A stretch of DNA of 64,000 nt. It comes from Micropruina sp. Its GTDB lineage: Bacteria > Actinomycetota > Actinomycetes > Propionibacteriales > Propionibacteriaceae. A program made the position numbers and the translations under genes. Below are positions 34,683 to 43,580 of this stretch, in pieces (the first letter of the stretch is position 1; every line of letters starts with the position of its first letter). Under the pieces are notes generated by a model. That model saw only the letters and a list, made by a program, of their open reading frames with translations. It was not told the DNA's origin and ran no database searches. The stretch lies in NCBI GenBank assembly GCA_016716635.1, contig JADJVZ010000013.1:434001-498000 (forward strand), written 5' to 3'.

Positions 34683-35582
34683 TTACGCGGACAACTGCTC
34701 TTGTAGCACGGCGGACTTCGCGAGAGTACCCCCGTGGCTCCGGGCTTCGACGGCTTGGCCCCAATAGGTCCCCGCCACGATGAAGGCCGCGCCGACAAGT
34801 CCGAGCCAACCGATGTGCTCGGATCCGAGGAGCAGTCCGCAGGCCACGGCCCACAGCGGTTCGGTGCCGAGGAGAAGGCTGGCGCGGGAGGCCGAACTAC
34901 GCAGCACGGCCCACGACTGGGCGATGAACGCGAAGACGCTGCACCCCGCGGCGAGGTAGATCACGGCGAACCAAAAGGTGCCCGGGACGTTCACCGGCGG
35001 AGCGGCGATCACCCACGGCAGACAGATCAGCGTGCCGACCCCCAGTTGGACGAGCGTCAACTCGATCGGACGACACCCCCGACCGAGGCGGCCGACCAGG
35101 GCGACGTGAAAGCCCCGGACGACCGCCGCGACGAGCACCAACCCGTCGCCGAGGACGAACCCGCCGGAAGGCCCGCCGAGCAATAACGCGACTCCCAGTA
35201 CCGAAACTCCCGCCGCCGCGAAGAAGGCCGGGGGCAACCGCCGTCCGAACAGGCTGGTCTCAAACGCGGGCGTCAGCAGGATGGCCATGCTGATGAGCAG
35301 GCCGGCGTTCGAGGCGCTGGTACCGCTGACGCCCCAGGTTTCGAGGGCCAGGATCAGCGCCTGGGTCACGCCCAGCACGCTTCCGATCGCCAGTTCGCGC
35401 TTTGACGGACGTCCGCGCCGAAGCGCCACCCATCCGGCGAGCAGCAGCGCGGCCACGCCGTAGCGGACGCCCAGCACGATCATCGGCGAGGCCCAAGCAG
35501 TGGCGGCTTTGGCGGCCACGAAGCTGGAACCCCAGACGAGGGCTACGCCGAGCAGGGTGGCGTCCAGGAGGCGGTTCTTCAC
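34683..35582 (-). CDS. EamA/DMT-family transporter
   Basis: This 299-aa protein has about ten hydrophobic helices arranged as two EamA repeats. It starts LGVALVWGSSFVAAKAATAW, and the second repeat contains SVFAFIAQSWAVLRSSASRA. DMT proteins usually export metabolites. It is divergent from a LysR regulator with a perfect operator between them, so the regulator most likely controls it. The start is GTG at 35582. Confidence 0.85.
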   Translation of the reverse strand: MKNRLLDATLLGVALVWGSSFVAAKAATAWASPMIVLGVRYGVAALLLAGWVALRRGRPSKRELAIGSVLGVTQALILALETWGVSGTSASNAGLLISMAILLTPAFETSLFGRRLPPAFFAAAGVSVLGVALLLGGPSGGFVLGDGLVLVAAVVRGFHVALVGRLGRGCRPIELTLVQLGVGTLICLPWVIAAPPVNVPGTFWFAVIYLAAGCSVFAFIAQSWAVLRSSASRASLLLGTEPLWAVACGLLLGSEHIGWLGLVGAAFIVAGTYWGQAVEARSHGGTLAKSAVLQEQLSA

Positions 35583-35640
35583 GCGGATCAGTGTTGCTGG
35601 GCCCTGACTTTTAAACCAGACCGAATCTACTGAACTAATG

Positions 35641-35657
35641 ATGTAGTTGAACTACAT
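35641..35657. promoter_or_regulatory. LysR-type operator
   Basis: ATGTAGTT and AACTACAT are perfect inverted 8-mers separated by one G, between the divergent EamA and LysR starts. T44 and A56 in the last two digits fit the T-N11-A rule of LysR-type sites. A half-site GAACTA lies just to the left at 35634-35639. Confidence 0.7.
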
Positions 35658-35664
35658 TGTCTCC

Positions 35665-36576
35665 ATGGATGTTCGGCACCTCGACATGCTCCGCGAACTC
35701 GGTGCGCTGGGGAGCGTGACCGCCGTCGCGGAGCGGCTGCAGCTCACGCCGTCCGCGGTGTCCCAGCAGCTGCGCCAGCTTCAGCGGCAGGTGGGCGTGC
35801 CCCTGGCGGAACGCTCCGGGCGCCGGTTGGTGCTCACGGAGGCGGGTCACACGCTGGCCAAAGCCGCCGAGCAGGTGGGGGTCGCGCTCGCCGGTGTCGA
35901 CCGCGTCGCGGCCGAACTCGCGGGTCGTCCGGTCGGACGCGTGAGCGTCGCAGCCTTCAACAGTGCCGCCTTGGCGTTCTTCCCCCGCTTGCTGCGAGCC
36001 CACGCCCAAGGGAGCTGCCCCGAGGTTGAGCTCACCGACGAGGACGTCCCACAAGCTCAGTTCGCGCCGCTCGCGACCGCCGTCGACGTGGTCATTGCCC
36101 ACCGGCTCGACCACACCCCGCCGTGGCCGGGATCGGTGTCCGCGCTGCCCCTGCTGCACGAGCCGCTGGACGTGGCCGTCCCGTCCGGGCACCCGTTGGC
36201 TGGACGGGACTGGTTGGACCCTGATGACGTCGCCGACCAGCCGTGGATCACCACCCACGACGGATTCCCGTTGTTGGCCACCCTTGACGCGGTGGGGGCC
36301 GTCGCGGGGCGGCGTATCGTCCGCGCGCACCGGGTGAATGAGTTCTCGATTGCCGCGGCGTTGGTCCGCGAGGGGGCTGGGCTGGCCTTCATCCCACGTT
36401 GGACGGCGCCCCGGCCCGACGGCGTGGTGCTGATCCCGTTACGGGGCGGCGCCCTCCGGCACGTGGATGCCCTGTTCCGCCCCGAGCGGGCGCAGCGTCC
36501 GGCCGTCCAGGCGGTGCTGCGGCTGCTGGTCGCGTTGGCGGCCGAGATCCGCGGTGCCAGCGAAGCGTCCGACTAG
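35665..36576 (+). CDS. LysR-family transcriptional regulator
   Basis: This 303-aa regulator has an N-terminal winged helix-turn-helix (LDMLRELGALGSVTAVAERL, then SAVSQQLRQLQ) and a periplasmic-binding-like effector domain from about residue 90. It is divergent from the EamA exporter. The ATG at 35665 is chosen because the upstream TTG lies inside the operator. Confidence 0.92.
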   Translation: MDVRHLDMLRELGALGSVTAVAERLQLTPSAVSQQLRQLQRQVGVPLAERSGRRLVLTEAGHTLAKAAEQVGVALAGVDRVAAELAGRPVGRVSVAAFNSAALAFFPRLLRAHAQGSCPEVELTDEDVPQAQFAPLATAVDVVIAHRLDHTPPWPGSVSALPLLHEPLDVAVPSGHPLAGRDWLDPDDVADQPWITTHDGFPLLATLDAVGAVAGRRIVRAHRVNEFSIAAALVREGAGLAFIPRWTAPRPDGVVLIPLRGGALRHVDALFRPERAQRPAVQAVLRLLVALAAEIRGASEASD

Positions 36577-36602
36577 GCCGTCGCCGCGTGGTGAGGTGGG
36601 GT

Positions 36603-36679
36603 TGCAACAAAACCCGCACTCAACGGCGAAAACAGCCTCGAACCGTCGATTTCGGACGACGAGCGCGTGCTTTGTTGCA
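36603..36679. terminator. Long-range stem between convergent genes
   Basis: TGCAACAAA (36603-36611) is exactly complementary to TTTGTTGCA (36671-36679), with an added GCAC/GTGC pair after a bulge. It sits between the convergent LysR and dehydratase genes and may terminate both, although the 59-nt loop is long. Confidence 0.4.
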
Positions 36680-36689
36680 CGCGTTGCCA

Positions 36690-37658
36690 TTAGGGGGCGG
36701 GCGTCTCCCCGCGCCACACGGAGGCCAACTGCTCCGCGTCGGCGTTTCCGCCGGACTGGATGACGGCCACCCGGGCTCCCGCGGGCGGCTCGACCAGCAG
36801 CGCGGCGAGGGCGAGGGCGCCGGCCGGCTCGACAAGTTGACGGGTGGCCTCCGTAGTGACGCGGATGGCCTCGGCCGCGGTGTCCTCGGGGACGGTGATG
36901 ATCCGCTCGGCGCCCCGGCAGATGATGTCGATAGCCATCGGATCAGGCGAGCGCGTGGCGACGCCGTCTACGAAGGTGGCGGCGGACGGAGTGGTAACTG
37001 CGTGCCCGGCCGCGAACGACAGCGCGGTGGCCGGGGCGTTCTCGGCGACGACGCCGATGATCTTGGTGGGCAGGCCGAGCAGGTCGCGGACGGTAATCAG
37101 CCCACAGATCCCGCTGCCCATTCCCACCGGCACGTACACGGCATCGAGCGGACCAGCGTCGTCGAACAGCTCCTTCGCGTAGGTTGCCACCCCCAGCACT
37201 AGGTCGCGATGGAACGGCGGCACCATCTCCAAACCGAGGCCCTCGGCCAGGCTCCCGGCGTGCTCGCGGGCCTCTTGGAAATCAGTCCCGTGGACGATCA
37301 ACTCGGCCCCGAATCCGCGCATCGCGGCGTTCTTGCCGGGGCTGTTGCCCTCCGGCACGACGATGACCACCCGCCGGTTGGACGCTCGTCCGGCGTACGC
37401 CAGGCTCTGCCCGTGGTTGCCGCGGGTGGCCGAAATCACGCCCGCCACGGTCGGACGCTCGCGCACCAGCCGGTCGAGGTAGACCAGCCCGCCGCGGACC
37501 TTGAACGCCCCCGTGGGCGTGTGGTTCTCGTGCTTGACCAGGACCTCCGCGCCAAACCGCTCGGCGAGCAGAGGCCAGGCGTAGGTGGGTGTCCGGGGCA
37601 CGTGGCGGCGGACGACGTCCTGTGCGGCGGCGAGTTCGTCCAGTGAAAACAGCGGCAT
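36690..37658 (-). CDS. Threonine/serine dehydratase-like PLP enzyme
   Basis: This 322-aa fold type II PLP enzyme has the active-site lysine in TGAFKVRGGLVYL, the substrate loop STRGNHGQSL-type block (ATRGNHGQSLAYAG) and the glycine-rich phosphate loop PVGMGSGICGL. The short length without ACT domains suggests a catabolic or general threonine/serine dehydratase rather than biosynthetic IlvA. The ATG at 37658 begins the homology; upstream in-frame sequence is rejected. Confidence 0.85.
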   Translation of the reverse strand: MPLFSLDELAAAQDVVRRHVPRTPTYAWPLLAERFGAEVLVKHENHTPTGAFKVRGGLVYLDRLVRERPTVAGVISATRGNHGQSLAYAGRASNRRVVIVVPEGNSPGKNAAMRGFGAELIVHGTDFQEAREHAGSLAEGLGLEMVPPFHRDLVLGVATYAKELFDDAGPLDAVYVPVGMGSGICGLITVRDLLGLPTKIIGVVAENAPATALSFAAGHAVTTPSAATFVDGVATRSPDPMAIDIICRGAERIITVPEDTAAEAIRVTTEATRQLVEPAGALALAALLVEPPAGARVAVIQSGGNADAEQLASVWRGETPAP

Positions 37659-37816
37659 TGATCCATTCAACACGCTGCGGGGGCGCGCGGACCCGAACAC
37701 CCCCGCTCTTGCCGACCTCGCGCCCGCACCCCGACCTTGAAAGGGCCCGTCCGTCGGTGTGAGATGAGTGCGGTGAGGCCAGCCACATCGGTCCACCGCC
37801 CCTAAGGAGTCTCGGG

Positions 37817-38140
37817 ATGCAGTTCTTGGTTTCGGTCATCGCCAACGGACGCGAGGTGGACGATCCGAGCGTGCGGCAGGCCATCAGCGCCTTCAACCAG
37901 CGCTTGCAGGCCGCCGGGCACCGGGTCTTCGCAGGCGGCCTCGCCGCCCCTGACGAGGCCATCGTCCTGGACAACCGCGCCGCGGCCGGGCTGTCGATCC
38001 CGGGACCCTTCGTGCGGACGGACGAGTTCGTCGCCGGCTTCTGGATTCTCGAAGCGGACAGTCTCGACGTGGCCCTCGCCCTGGCAGCCGAGGGTTCGTT
38101 GCACTGCAACCGGCGGGTGGAAGTTCGTCCGCTTTTGTAG
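37817..38140 (+). CDS. YCII-related protein
   Basis: This 107-aa protein has the dimeric alpha-beta barrel pattern MQFLVSVI...FNQRLQAAGHRVFAGGL and the PGPFVRTDEFVAGFWIL block of the DGPF/YCII family. Such proteins are often fused to or placed beside ECF sigma factors; here it stands alone. AAGGAG precedes the ATG at a good distance. The activity is unknown. Confidence 0.8.
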   Translation: MQFLVSVIANGREVDDPSVRQAISAFNQRLQAAGHRVFAGGLAAPDEAIVLDNRAAAGLSIPGPFVRTDEFVAGFWILEADSLDVALALAAEGSLHCNRRVEVRPLL

Positions 38141-38212
38141 ACCCGAGTCCGCCGCCCCCCGTTCAGGCACCCTCGGCCCATTCAGGCTTTCGTCCCACCC
38201 GTCCCTTTTGTC

Positions 38213-38282
38213 CACCTTGCTGGCGCTAGGCGTCTTCACTGGCGAAATATCGCCAGTGAAGACGCCTAGCGCCAGCAAGGTG
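38213..38282. repeat. Nested palindrome family, copy 2 (perfect 33-bp stem)
   Basis: Arms 38213-38245 and 38250-38282 are perfectly complementary over 33 bp with a 4-nt loop AATA. TTGCTGGCG starts at 38217 and the inner variant TCACTGGCG at 38236, again 19 bp apart. It lies between the YCII gene and the multicopper oxidase gene, both on the plus strand. There is no T-tract. Confidence 0.9.
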
Positions 38283-38375
38283 AGGGTCGGGTGTATCAGC
38301 GCCGGAGGCCCGCGCCTCAACGTCGTGAGCAGTCGGCGCATCCAGGCCCGGCTCCGCACGGAAATTGAGGGCCCC

Positions 38376-40292
38376 ATGTCATCCGACACCATCACCTCCA
38401 TTACTTTCCCGTCAGCGCCCAACCCGACGGGCGCCGGCACGCTGGACCCGTTCGTCGCGGTGGTCACGCCGCCGAACGCGTACGTGCTGCCGTCCTCCGA
38501 GACGCGCTTGCGCATGCAGGAATGCACGGTCAGTCCCCATCCGGCGCTGCCACCGATCCCCGCCTGGGGGTACGGACGCTCCGGTCACATGGTCAGCACC
38601 CCGGGCCCTTTGCTTGAGGCCCAGGCGTCGGTGAGGTCGTTGATCCGCTGGGACAACGCGCTGGGGGCGAAGGAACTCCCGTACGACCTCGTCGTGATGC
38701 CGAGCGACGATGCCGCCGACCCCGTCCAGAACCACCTCGGGAGCGAGGGCGTCCCGCCGACCGCGCCCATGCACGCGCCCATCGGTTGGCTCTCGACCCA
38801 CCTGCACGGCGGGCACACCGAGCCCGAGTCGGACGGCTGGCCCGACCACATGATCGAGCCCGGCGAAACCCAGCGCTGCCGCTACGCGAACGACGACGAC
38901 AACGCTGACCTCGGGTTCGGGAAGGTAGGGGCAGCCCTCTGGTACCACGACCACGCCATGGACGCGACGCGCCTCCATGTGTACGCCGGGTTAGCCGGGG
39001 CGTACCTGGTGCGGCACCCGGGCGAGGCCGATCTCGGGCTGCCGACGTCGGTGGAGGAGGGCGAAGCGGTCCTCATCATCCAGGACCGGAACGTCGATGT
39101 GGCCGGGGACGGATCCGTCCGCCTGCTCCACAAGACCACCACGGATACCTCGGAGTTCTTCGGACCGTTGACGCTGGTCAACGGAAAGCTGTGGCCGCGG
39201 ATGACCGTGCGCGGAGCGGTCGCGCGACTGCGGATCTACAACGGGTCGAACGCGCGGTACTACCGGTTGCACGTCCTCGACGACGCCGGGGCCGTGGCGC
39301 ACGCGCGCGTGCTGGTCATCGGGACGGACGGCGGGTTGTTGTGGAAGGCGCGGCCGCTGGCCGGCGACGGGTCGATCACGTTGGCCCCCGGTGAACGGAT
39401 CGACCTCCTGGTGGACCTCCGAGGCCTGGCGGGACAGCACCTGTACCTGGTCAACTCCGCCCAGGCGCCGTTCTCGGGCGACCCGGCACCCGCGGACCCG
39501 ACGCTGCCGCACCCGGACGAGCGCCGCCCCTATCCGCAGGTGATGCGCCTCGACATCAAGGCTCGGCGGCACGGTGGGCATCATCACGATGCTGACAACG
39601 CGGGCTTGGCCTCGGTTTGGGACGTCCTGGCGGGCGGTGCGGTGATGAACCCGGCGTTCGTGCGGATCGCACATAGCGCGGGGGCTCCGGATCCGGCGGT
39701 CCCTCCCCGCTACGAACTGCCCCACGCACATGGCCACCGGCTGGTGCTGCTCTCCGAGTCAGATCCCCCGGGGCACCTGCAGTTGTCCGAGTTGGTCGCT
39801 GACCCGGCCGGATCCGTCCAGGTGCAGTTGCCCACTGACGCTGCACCGCAGTCGTACTCGCCGATCGACGCGGGCTTTTACGGCACGGTCGGGATCATGC
39901 CGGTGCTCAAAGAGTGGGAGGTGTGGCGGTTCCTGAACACGACGGGCGACACGCATCCGATGCACATCCACCAGGTCCTCTTCCAGCCGTTGGGGGCTGC
40001 GGGGACGCCGTACCTGGTGGACGGACGGTACAGCCAGGAGTCCCACTCGACCAGCCAGCCCTTGATGCCGGACCCCACGGCGACGGGCAGGGTGTTCGAG
40101 CCGCACGAGACGACAGGCTGGAAGGACACCGTTCGGATCGATCCGGGGCAGTTGGTGACCTTCGCGGTGCGCTTCGATCGGGTGGGCAGGTACGTGTACC
40201 ACTGCCACATGATCGAGCACGAGGACAACGAGATGATGCGGCCGTTCGTTGTGACGCCGCTGGCGTCCGCGCATGGGATCAGCCACCACTGA
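38376..40292 (+). CDS. Multicopper oxidase (CotA/phenoxazinone synthase-like)
   Basis: This 638-aa copper oxidase couples substrate oxidation to four-electron reduction of oxygen. The copper ligand sets are all in place: HLHGGH (H142, H144), YHDH (H191, H193), HPMHIH (H527, H530, H532) and HCHMIEH (H609, C610, H611, H615). No M or L axial residue call is made beyond the M after the last H block. There is no signal peptide, so a cytoplasmic enzyme is likely, as for CotA and phenoxazinone synthase. The substrate is not deducible. Confidence 0.9.
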   Translation: MSSDTITSITFPSAPNPTGAGTLDPFVAVVTPPNAYVLPSSETRLRMQECTVSPHPALPPIPAWGYGRSGHMVSTPGPLLEAQASVRSLIRWDNALGAKELPYDLVVMPSDDAADPVQNHLGSEGVPPTAPMHAPIGWLSTHLHGGHTEPESDGWPDHMIEPGETQRCRYANDDDNADLGFGKVGAALWYHDHAMDATRLHVYAGLAGAYLVRHPGEADLGLPTSVEEGEAVLIIQDRNVDVAGDGSVRLLHKTTTDTSEFFGPLTLVNGKLWPRMTVRGAVARLRIYNGSNARYYRLHVLDDAGAVAHARVLVIGTDGGLLWKARPLAGDGSITLAPGERIDLLVDLRGLAGQHLYLVNSAQAPFSGDPAPADPTLPHPDERRPYPQVMRLDIKARRHGGHHHDADNAGLASVWDVLAGGAVMNPAFVRIAHSAGAPDPAVPPRYELPHAHGHRLVLLSESDPPGHLQLSELVADPAGSVQVQLPTDAAPQSYSPIDAGFYGTVGIMPVLKEWEVWRFLNTTGDTHPMHIHQVLFQPLGAAGTPYLVDGRYSQESHSTSQPLMPDPTATGRVFEPHETTGWKDTVRIDPGQLVTFAVRFDRVGRYVYHCHMIEHEDNEMMRPFVVTPLASAHGISHH

Positions 40293-40296
40293 GAGC

Positions 40297-40332
40297 GGTT
40301 GGCACCCTGCGTTTCTGCGCAGGGTGCCAACC
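40297..40332. terminator. Bidirectional terminator
   Basis: GGTTGGCACCCTGCG (40297-40311) pairs perfectly with CGCAGGGTGCCAACC (40318-40332) around TTTCTG. It lies 4 bp after the multicopper oxidase stop and before the convergent BenE stop. Confidence 0.75.
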
Positions 40333-40368
40333 AAACCTCGACGCGCAGAGACCTGCCAGCGTCAGGCC

Positions 40369-41592
40369 TCAGGCGTCGGTGGGCTCGGGGACGAGGGCAG
40401 GCTCAGGCGCCGGTGAGCGGACGGGCAGTCGGACGTACTTCTCGATGCCCAGGACGGCGATGCCTCCGACGATGCCCCAGAAGGCGCTGCCAATACCGAA
40501 CGGGGCGAACCCGGAGAGAGCCACCGCGATCACCACGGGCGCCGCGAGTGAACCCTTGACCGCAGTCGTGAAGGCCGTGTGGAAGCTCTGGCCGAGGGCC
40601 GACAGCAGTGCCAGGCCCGCCAGGGCGGCGAGGGCGGCAGGGGGCAAGATGCCCATGAGGTGCAGCATCGTCCCGGCGAAGAGCCCCACCACGATGAACA
40701 TCACCGACGCCCACACGGCGGCGGTGTAGCGCTTGGATTTGTCGGGGTCCGCCTCGGGGCCGCTGACCACGTTCGCCAGCAGCGCCGCCATCGTGAGGTT
40801 GTGGCAGCCGACGAGGGCAGCCGGGATGCTCACGAGACCGCAGGCGCGCAAGCCTCGTCCAAGGTCAGGCTCGTAACCGTTGGCGCGCAGGACGCCCGTC
40901 CCGGGAAGGAACTGCCCGGTGAACGCCAGCAGCGACAGGGGGATGGCGAGCGAGACCATGGCCCGCCAGGTGAACTCGGGCATGACGAACTGGGGGATGG
41001 TCAGTTCGATGGGCACGCTGACCGGGTGCAGCGACCCCGTCGCGGCGCTGGCCGCCAACCCCACCACGAGCACCACGGCGACGGCCCACTGCGCGTTCAG
41101 CTGCCGCGCGATGAAGTAGCTGGCGATCATCGCGCCGACCACCACCGGAAGCTGCGTGGCGGCCGTCAGGGCGTGAAAGGCGAACGGCATCAAGATCGCT
41201 GCGTTGAGGGCCGCGGCCAGTCCCACGGGCAGCCGCTCGACCATCCGGGTGAGGGGTCGGACGAAGCCCAGCGCGGTCACGATCAGCGCGGAGACCAGGA
41301 AGGCCCCGATGGCCTCGGAGAACCGGAACCCGGGCAGTGCGGTGACCAGGAAGGCGATTCCGGGCGTCGACCAGGTGACCAGCATCGGCTGGCGCGTGCG
41401 CAGCGACAGGTAGATCCCGGCGATCCCCGTCAGAATGGCCCCCGCCCACAACCACGACATGGCCGTGGCGTTATCGAGCCCGGCGGCCGTCTGGACGCTG
41501 TAAATCAGCACGTTCGGGCCGGCCCATCCGATGACGACGGTCAGAAAGCCGGCGAGCACGGTGTGGGGCGTGGTGTCCTTGAAAAGCCGCAT
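40369..41592 (-). CDS. BenE-family transporter
   Basis: This 407-aa membrane protein has about twelve helices and fits the benzoate:H+ symporter BenE family: LAGFLTVVIGWAGPNVLIYS, QPMLVTWSTPGIAFL, FTGQFLPGTGVLRANGY and GCHNLTMAALLANV. The family name rests on benzoate uptake in Acinetobacter; no aromatic catabolic gene is nearby, so the substrate may be something else. It is divergent from a MocR-type regulator, which suggests regulation by it. Confidence 0.85.
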   Translation of the reverse strand: MRLFKDTTPHTVLAGFLTVVIGWAGPNVLIYSVQTAAGLDNATAMSWLWAGAILTGIAGIYLSLRTRQPMLVTWSTPGIAFLVTALPGFRFSEAIGAFLVSALIVTALGFVRPLTRMVERLPVGLAAALNAAILMPFAFHALTAATQLPVVVGAMIASYFIARQLNAQWAVAVVLVVGLAASAATGSLHPVSVPIELTIPQFVMPEFTWRAMVSLAIPLSLLAFTGQFLPGTGVLRANGYEPDLGRGLRACGLVSIPAALVGCHNLTMAALLANVVSGPEADPDKSKRYTAAVWASVMFIVVGLFAGTMLHLMGILPPAALAALAGLALLSALGQSFHTAFTTAVKGSLAAPVVIAVALSGFAPFGIGSAFWGIVGGIAVLGIEKYVRLPVRSPAPEPALVPEPTDA

Positions 41593-41645
41593 GGGGACGA
41601 TCTTGCTCGACGGCGGGGCGGTCCACCAGGCGCAATGACGCCACT

Positions 41646-41675
41646 ATTGGACTCTTTTCGACGATCCAATGGACT
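41646..41675. promoter_or_regulatory. Candidate MocR operator
   Basis: Direct repeats ATTGGACT (41646-41653) and AATGGACT (41668-41675) overlap an inverted pair ATTGGA/TCCAAT (41646-41651 and 41665-41670). They lie in the 97-bp gap between the divergent BenE and MocR starts. Direct-plus-inverted arrays are usual for MocR/PdxR sites. Confidence 0.5.
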
Positions 41676-41689
41676 GCTAACGTGCCGGG

Positions 41690-43120
41690 ATGGTCGATCA
41701 ACACCGCTGGGCAGCCCTGCTTGAGGGGTGGCTCGCGTTGCCCGGACCGCGGTACGCGCGCCTCGGCGAGGCGTTGCGCAAGGCCATCCGCGAGGGACGC
41801 TTGGGAGCCCGCGACCCACTACCCCCCGAGCGGACGCTCGCCGCCTTGGTCGGGGTCTCGCGGACGACCGTCGTGACGGCCTACGACGCGCTAGCCGCGG
41901 AGGGCTGGATCGAGCGCCGCCAGGGCAGCGGCACCCGCGTCGCCGCAGCCGCCCCCCGACGCCATCGCGTGCTGACCCTCCGGACGCCCGCCGGTGGGGT
42001 CGCCGGCGACCTCGACTTCACCATCGCAGTGCCCCTCTTGGACGATGACCAGCGCGCCGAACTCGCCAGCTTCGGGCCGGACGCCTTCGCGGACGCCGCC
42101 TATCACCCGCTGGGCCTCCCGGCGCTGCGGGACGCGCTGGCCGCGCGCTACTGCGCCGAGGGATTGGCGACGCGTCCGGAACAGATCGTGGTGACGACCG
42201 GCGCGCAGCAGGGCATCTCCCTGGCGATCGCGGCGTTCCTGAGGCCACGGGATGCCTGCCTCATCGAGAGCCCGACCTTCTTCGGGGCCATCGACGCCCT
42301 CCGCGCGGCTGGGGCCCGGCTCGTGGGCGTGCCCGTGGGTGAGGAGGGCGTGGATCCTGGGCAGTTCGCCAGCCTCCTGACCGCGCGGCAACCCCGCCTG
42401 GCCTTTCTCACGCCCACGTTTCAGAATCCGACGGGGACGGTCCTGCCCCGCGAGGCGCGCGGTCAGGTGGGGGCCGCGCTCGCGCGCACCGGCGTCCCCC
42501 TCATCGAGGACGACTCGCTGGTCGACCTCTCTTTCGGGCTGGTGCCCCCGCCTCGGATCGCCGCCGCAGCGCCCGACGCGCACGTGATCTCGATCGGATC
42601 CTTGTCGAAGCTGTACTGGGCGGGGCTGCGGGTGGGTTGGATGCGGGTGCCGGACGACCTGGTGCCCCGGCTGGTGCAAACCAAGACCCTGGCCGATTTC
42701 GGCAGCTCGATCCCGAGCCAGCAGCTGGCCGTCCGCGTGATCGAAAGCCTGGACCGGCACATCGCGCGTCGGCGCGAAGCGGCCCTCCCCGCCCGTGACC
42801 TACTTGTCGGACTGTTGCGCCATCGGCTCCCCATGGCGGAATTTCGGGTTCCCGACGGGGGGCAGTTCCTGTGGGTGAAGCTGCCGACGCGTAACGCGAC
42901 GGGCTACACCCAGGTGGCCGCCGCGCACGGCGTCCGCGTGTTTCCGGGCGCCGCGATGGGGGTCTTGCCCCTTGAGGACTCCTGGTTACGCCTCCCGTTC
43001 ACCCTCCCGGTCGCCGTCCTGCCGGAGGCTGTCGACCGCATGGCAGCCGCCTGGGCGGAGTTCGCCAGCGGGGACGTGCGTCCCCGAATCGCCACAACAA
43101 ACGCTCGGCGGCGAAATTGA
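41690..43120 (+). CDS. MocR/PdxR-type regulator (GntR HTH + aminotransferase domain)
   Basis: This 476-aa regulator has an N-terminal GntR winged helix (LPPERTLAALVGVSRTTVV, about residues 40-65) joined to a fold type I aminotransferase domain. The PLP lysine is in SIGSLSKLYWAGLRVGW, with the GAQQGISLAIAAFL and TPTFQNPTGTVLP blocks also present. PLP or a PLP adduct is the expected effector. In actinobacteria such proteins often control pdxST, which is present at 29-31 kb in this window, but here the partner is a divergent BenE transporter. Confidence 0.88.
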   Translation: MVDQHRWAALLEGWLALPGPRYARLGEALRKAIREGRLGARDPLPPERTLAALVGVSRTTVVTAYDALAAEGWIERRQGSGTRVAAAAPRRHRVLTLRTPAGGVAGDLDFTIAVPLLDDDQRAELASFGPDAFADAAYHPLGLPALRDALAARYCAEGLATRPEQIVVTTGAQQGISLAIAAFLRPRDACLIESPTFFGAIDALRAAGARLVGVPVGEEGVDPGQFASLLTARQPRLAFLTPTFQNPTGTVLPREARGQVGAALARTGVPLIEDDSLVDLSFGLVPPPRIAAAAPDAHVISIGSLSKLYWAGLRVGWMRVPDDLVPRLVQTKTLADFGSSIPSQQLAVRVIESLDRHIARRREAALPARDLLVGLLRHRLPMAEFRVPDGGQFLWVKLPTRNATGYTQVAAAHGVRVFPGAAMGVLPLEDSWLRLPFTLPVAVLPEAVDRMAAAWAEFASGDVRPRIATTNARRRN

Positions 43121-43493
43121 TTCAATACTTTAGTAACGAAACTAAACAAACGTCGCGCGGATGATTGCCCACCTCCTACCCGTGATCGCCTCGGATACGG
43201 GGCGTTGGGGCTTCTCAGGAGCCATTCAGGGAGTGAAAACCACGTGGGTGTGGAGGATCGGCGGGTTGGGGTTCGCCGGCCGGCTCTTGGGTGTCGATGC
43301 TTAGCGACTTCACCCTTGTGGCTCCGCGATTGGAAAGGCTCCCTGCTGGGGTTTGGGCCATCCTTGTTCCCTGGGGCTTGAGGACGTGCCTGGGACGACA
43401 GAGACGTACGTGACAGATGGGATCTTGAGGTCCGCCGACCAACTGCCGGACAAATGATTCCTTTCCGCGGCAGTTTTGTGGCTACCATTAGCC
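43121..43493. other. Intergenic region before the surface-protein gene
   Basis: About 370 bp without a supportable ORF. TTTAGT (43129-43134) and ACTAAA (43141-43146) form a small A/T-rich dyad just past the MocR stop. The rest presumably holds the promoter of the surface-protein operon. None of the repeat families is present. Confidence 0.45.
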
Positions 43494-43580
43494 CCGATCC
43501 GAGATTGTGACGACGGGGGTCGTCGTCTGAATCGGAGGGCCGTAGGGGTTTCCGGCCAAATGGGGTTAAGGGGTTTTCTC
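43494..43580 (+). promoter_or_regulatory. Structured 5' leader of the surface-protein gene
   Basis: CCGAT (43494-43498) pairs with ATCGG (43531-43535), enclosing GACGAC-GGGG-GTCGTC (43509-43524). A second stem GGCCG (43538-43542)/CGGCC (43553-43557) follows, and AAGGGG precedes the ATG at 43581. I do not recognise a known riboswitch class, so this may be a leader that controls translation or mRNA stability. Confidence 0.4.

Noticed and set aside
38213..38282. Simple Rho-independent terminator
   Set aside because: The stem is far longer than a terminator, lacks a T-tract, belongs to a family with fixed internal phase, and copy 1 lies upstream of a gene start rather than directly after a stop.
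40369..41592. Benzoate degradation locus
   Set aside because: Only the BenE-family transporter is present; no benzoate dioxygenase, catechol or beta-ketoadipate genes are nearby.
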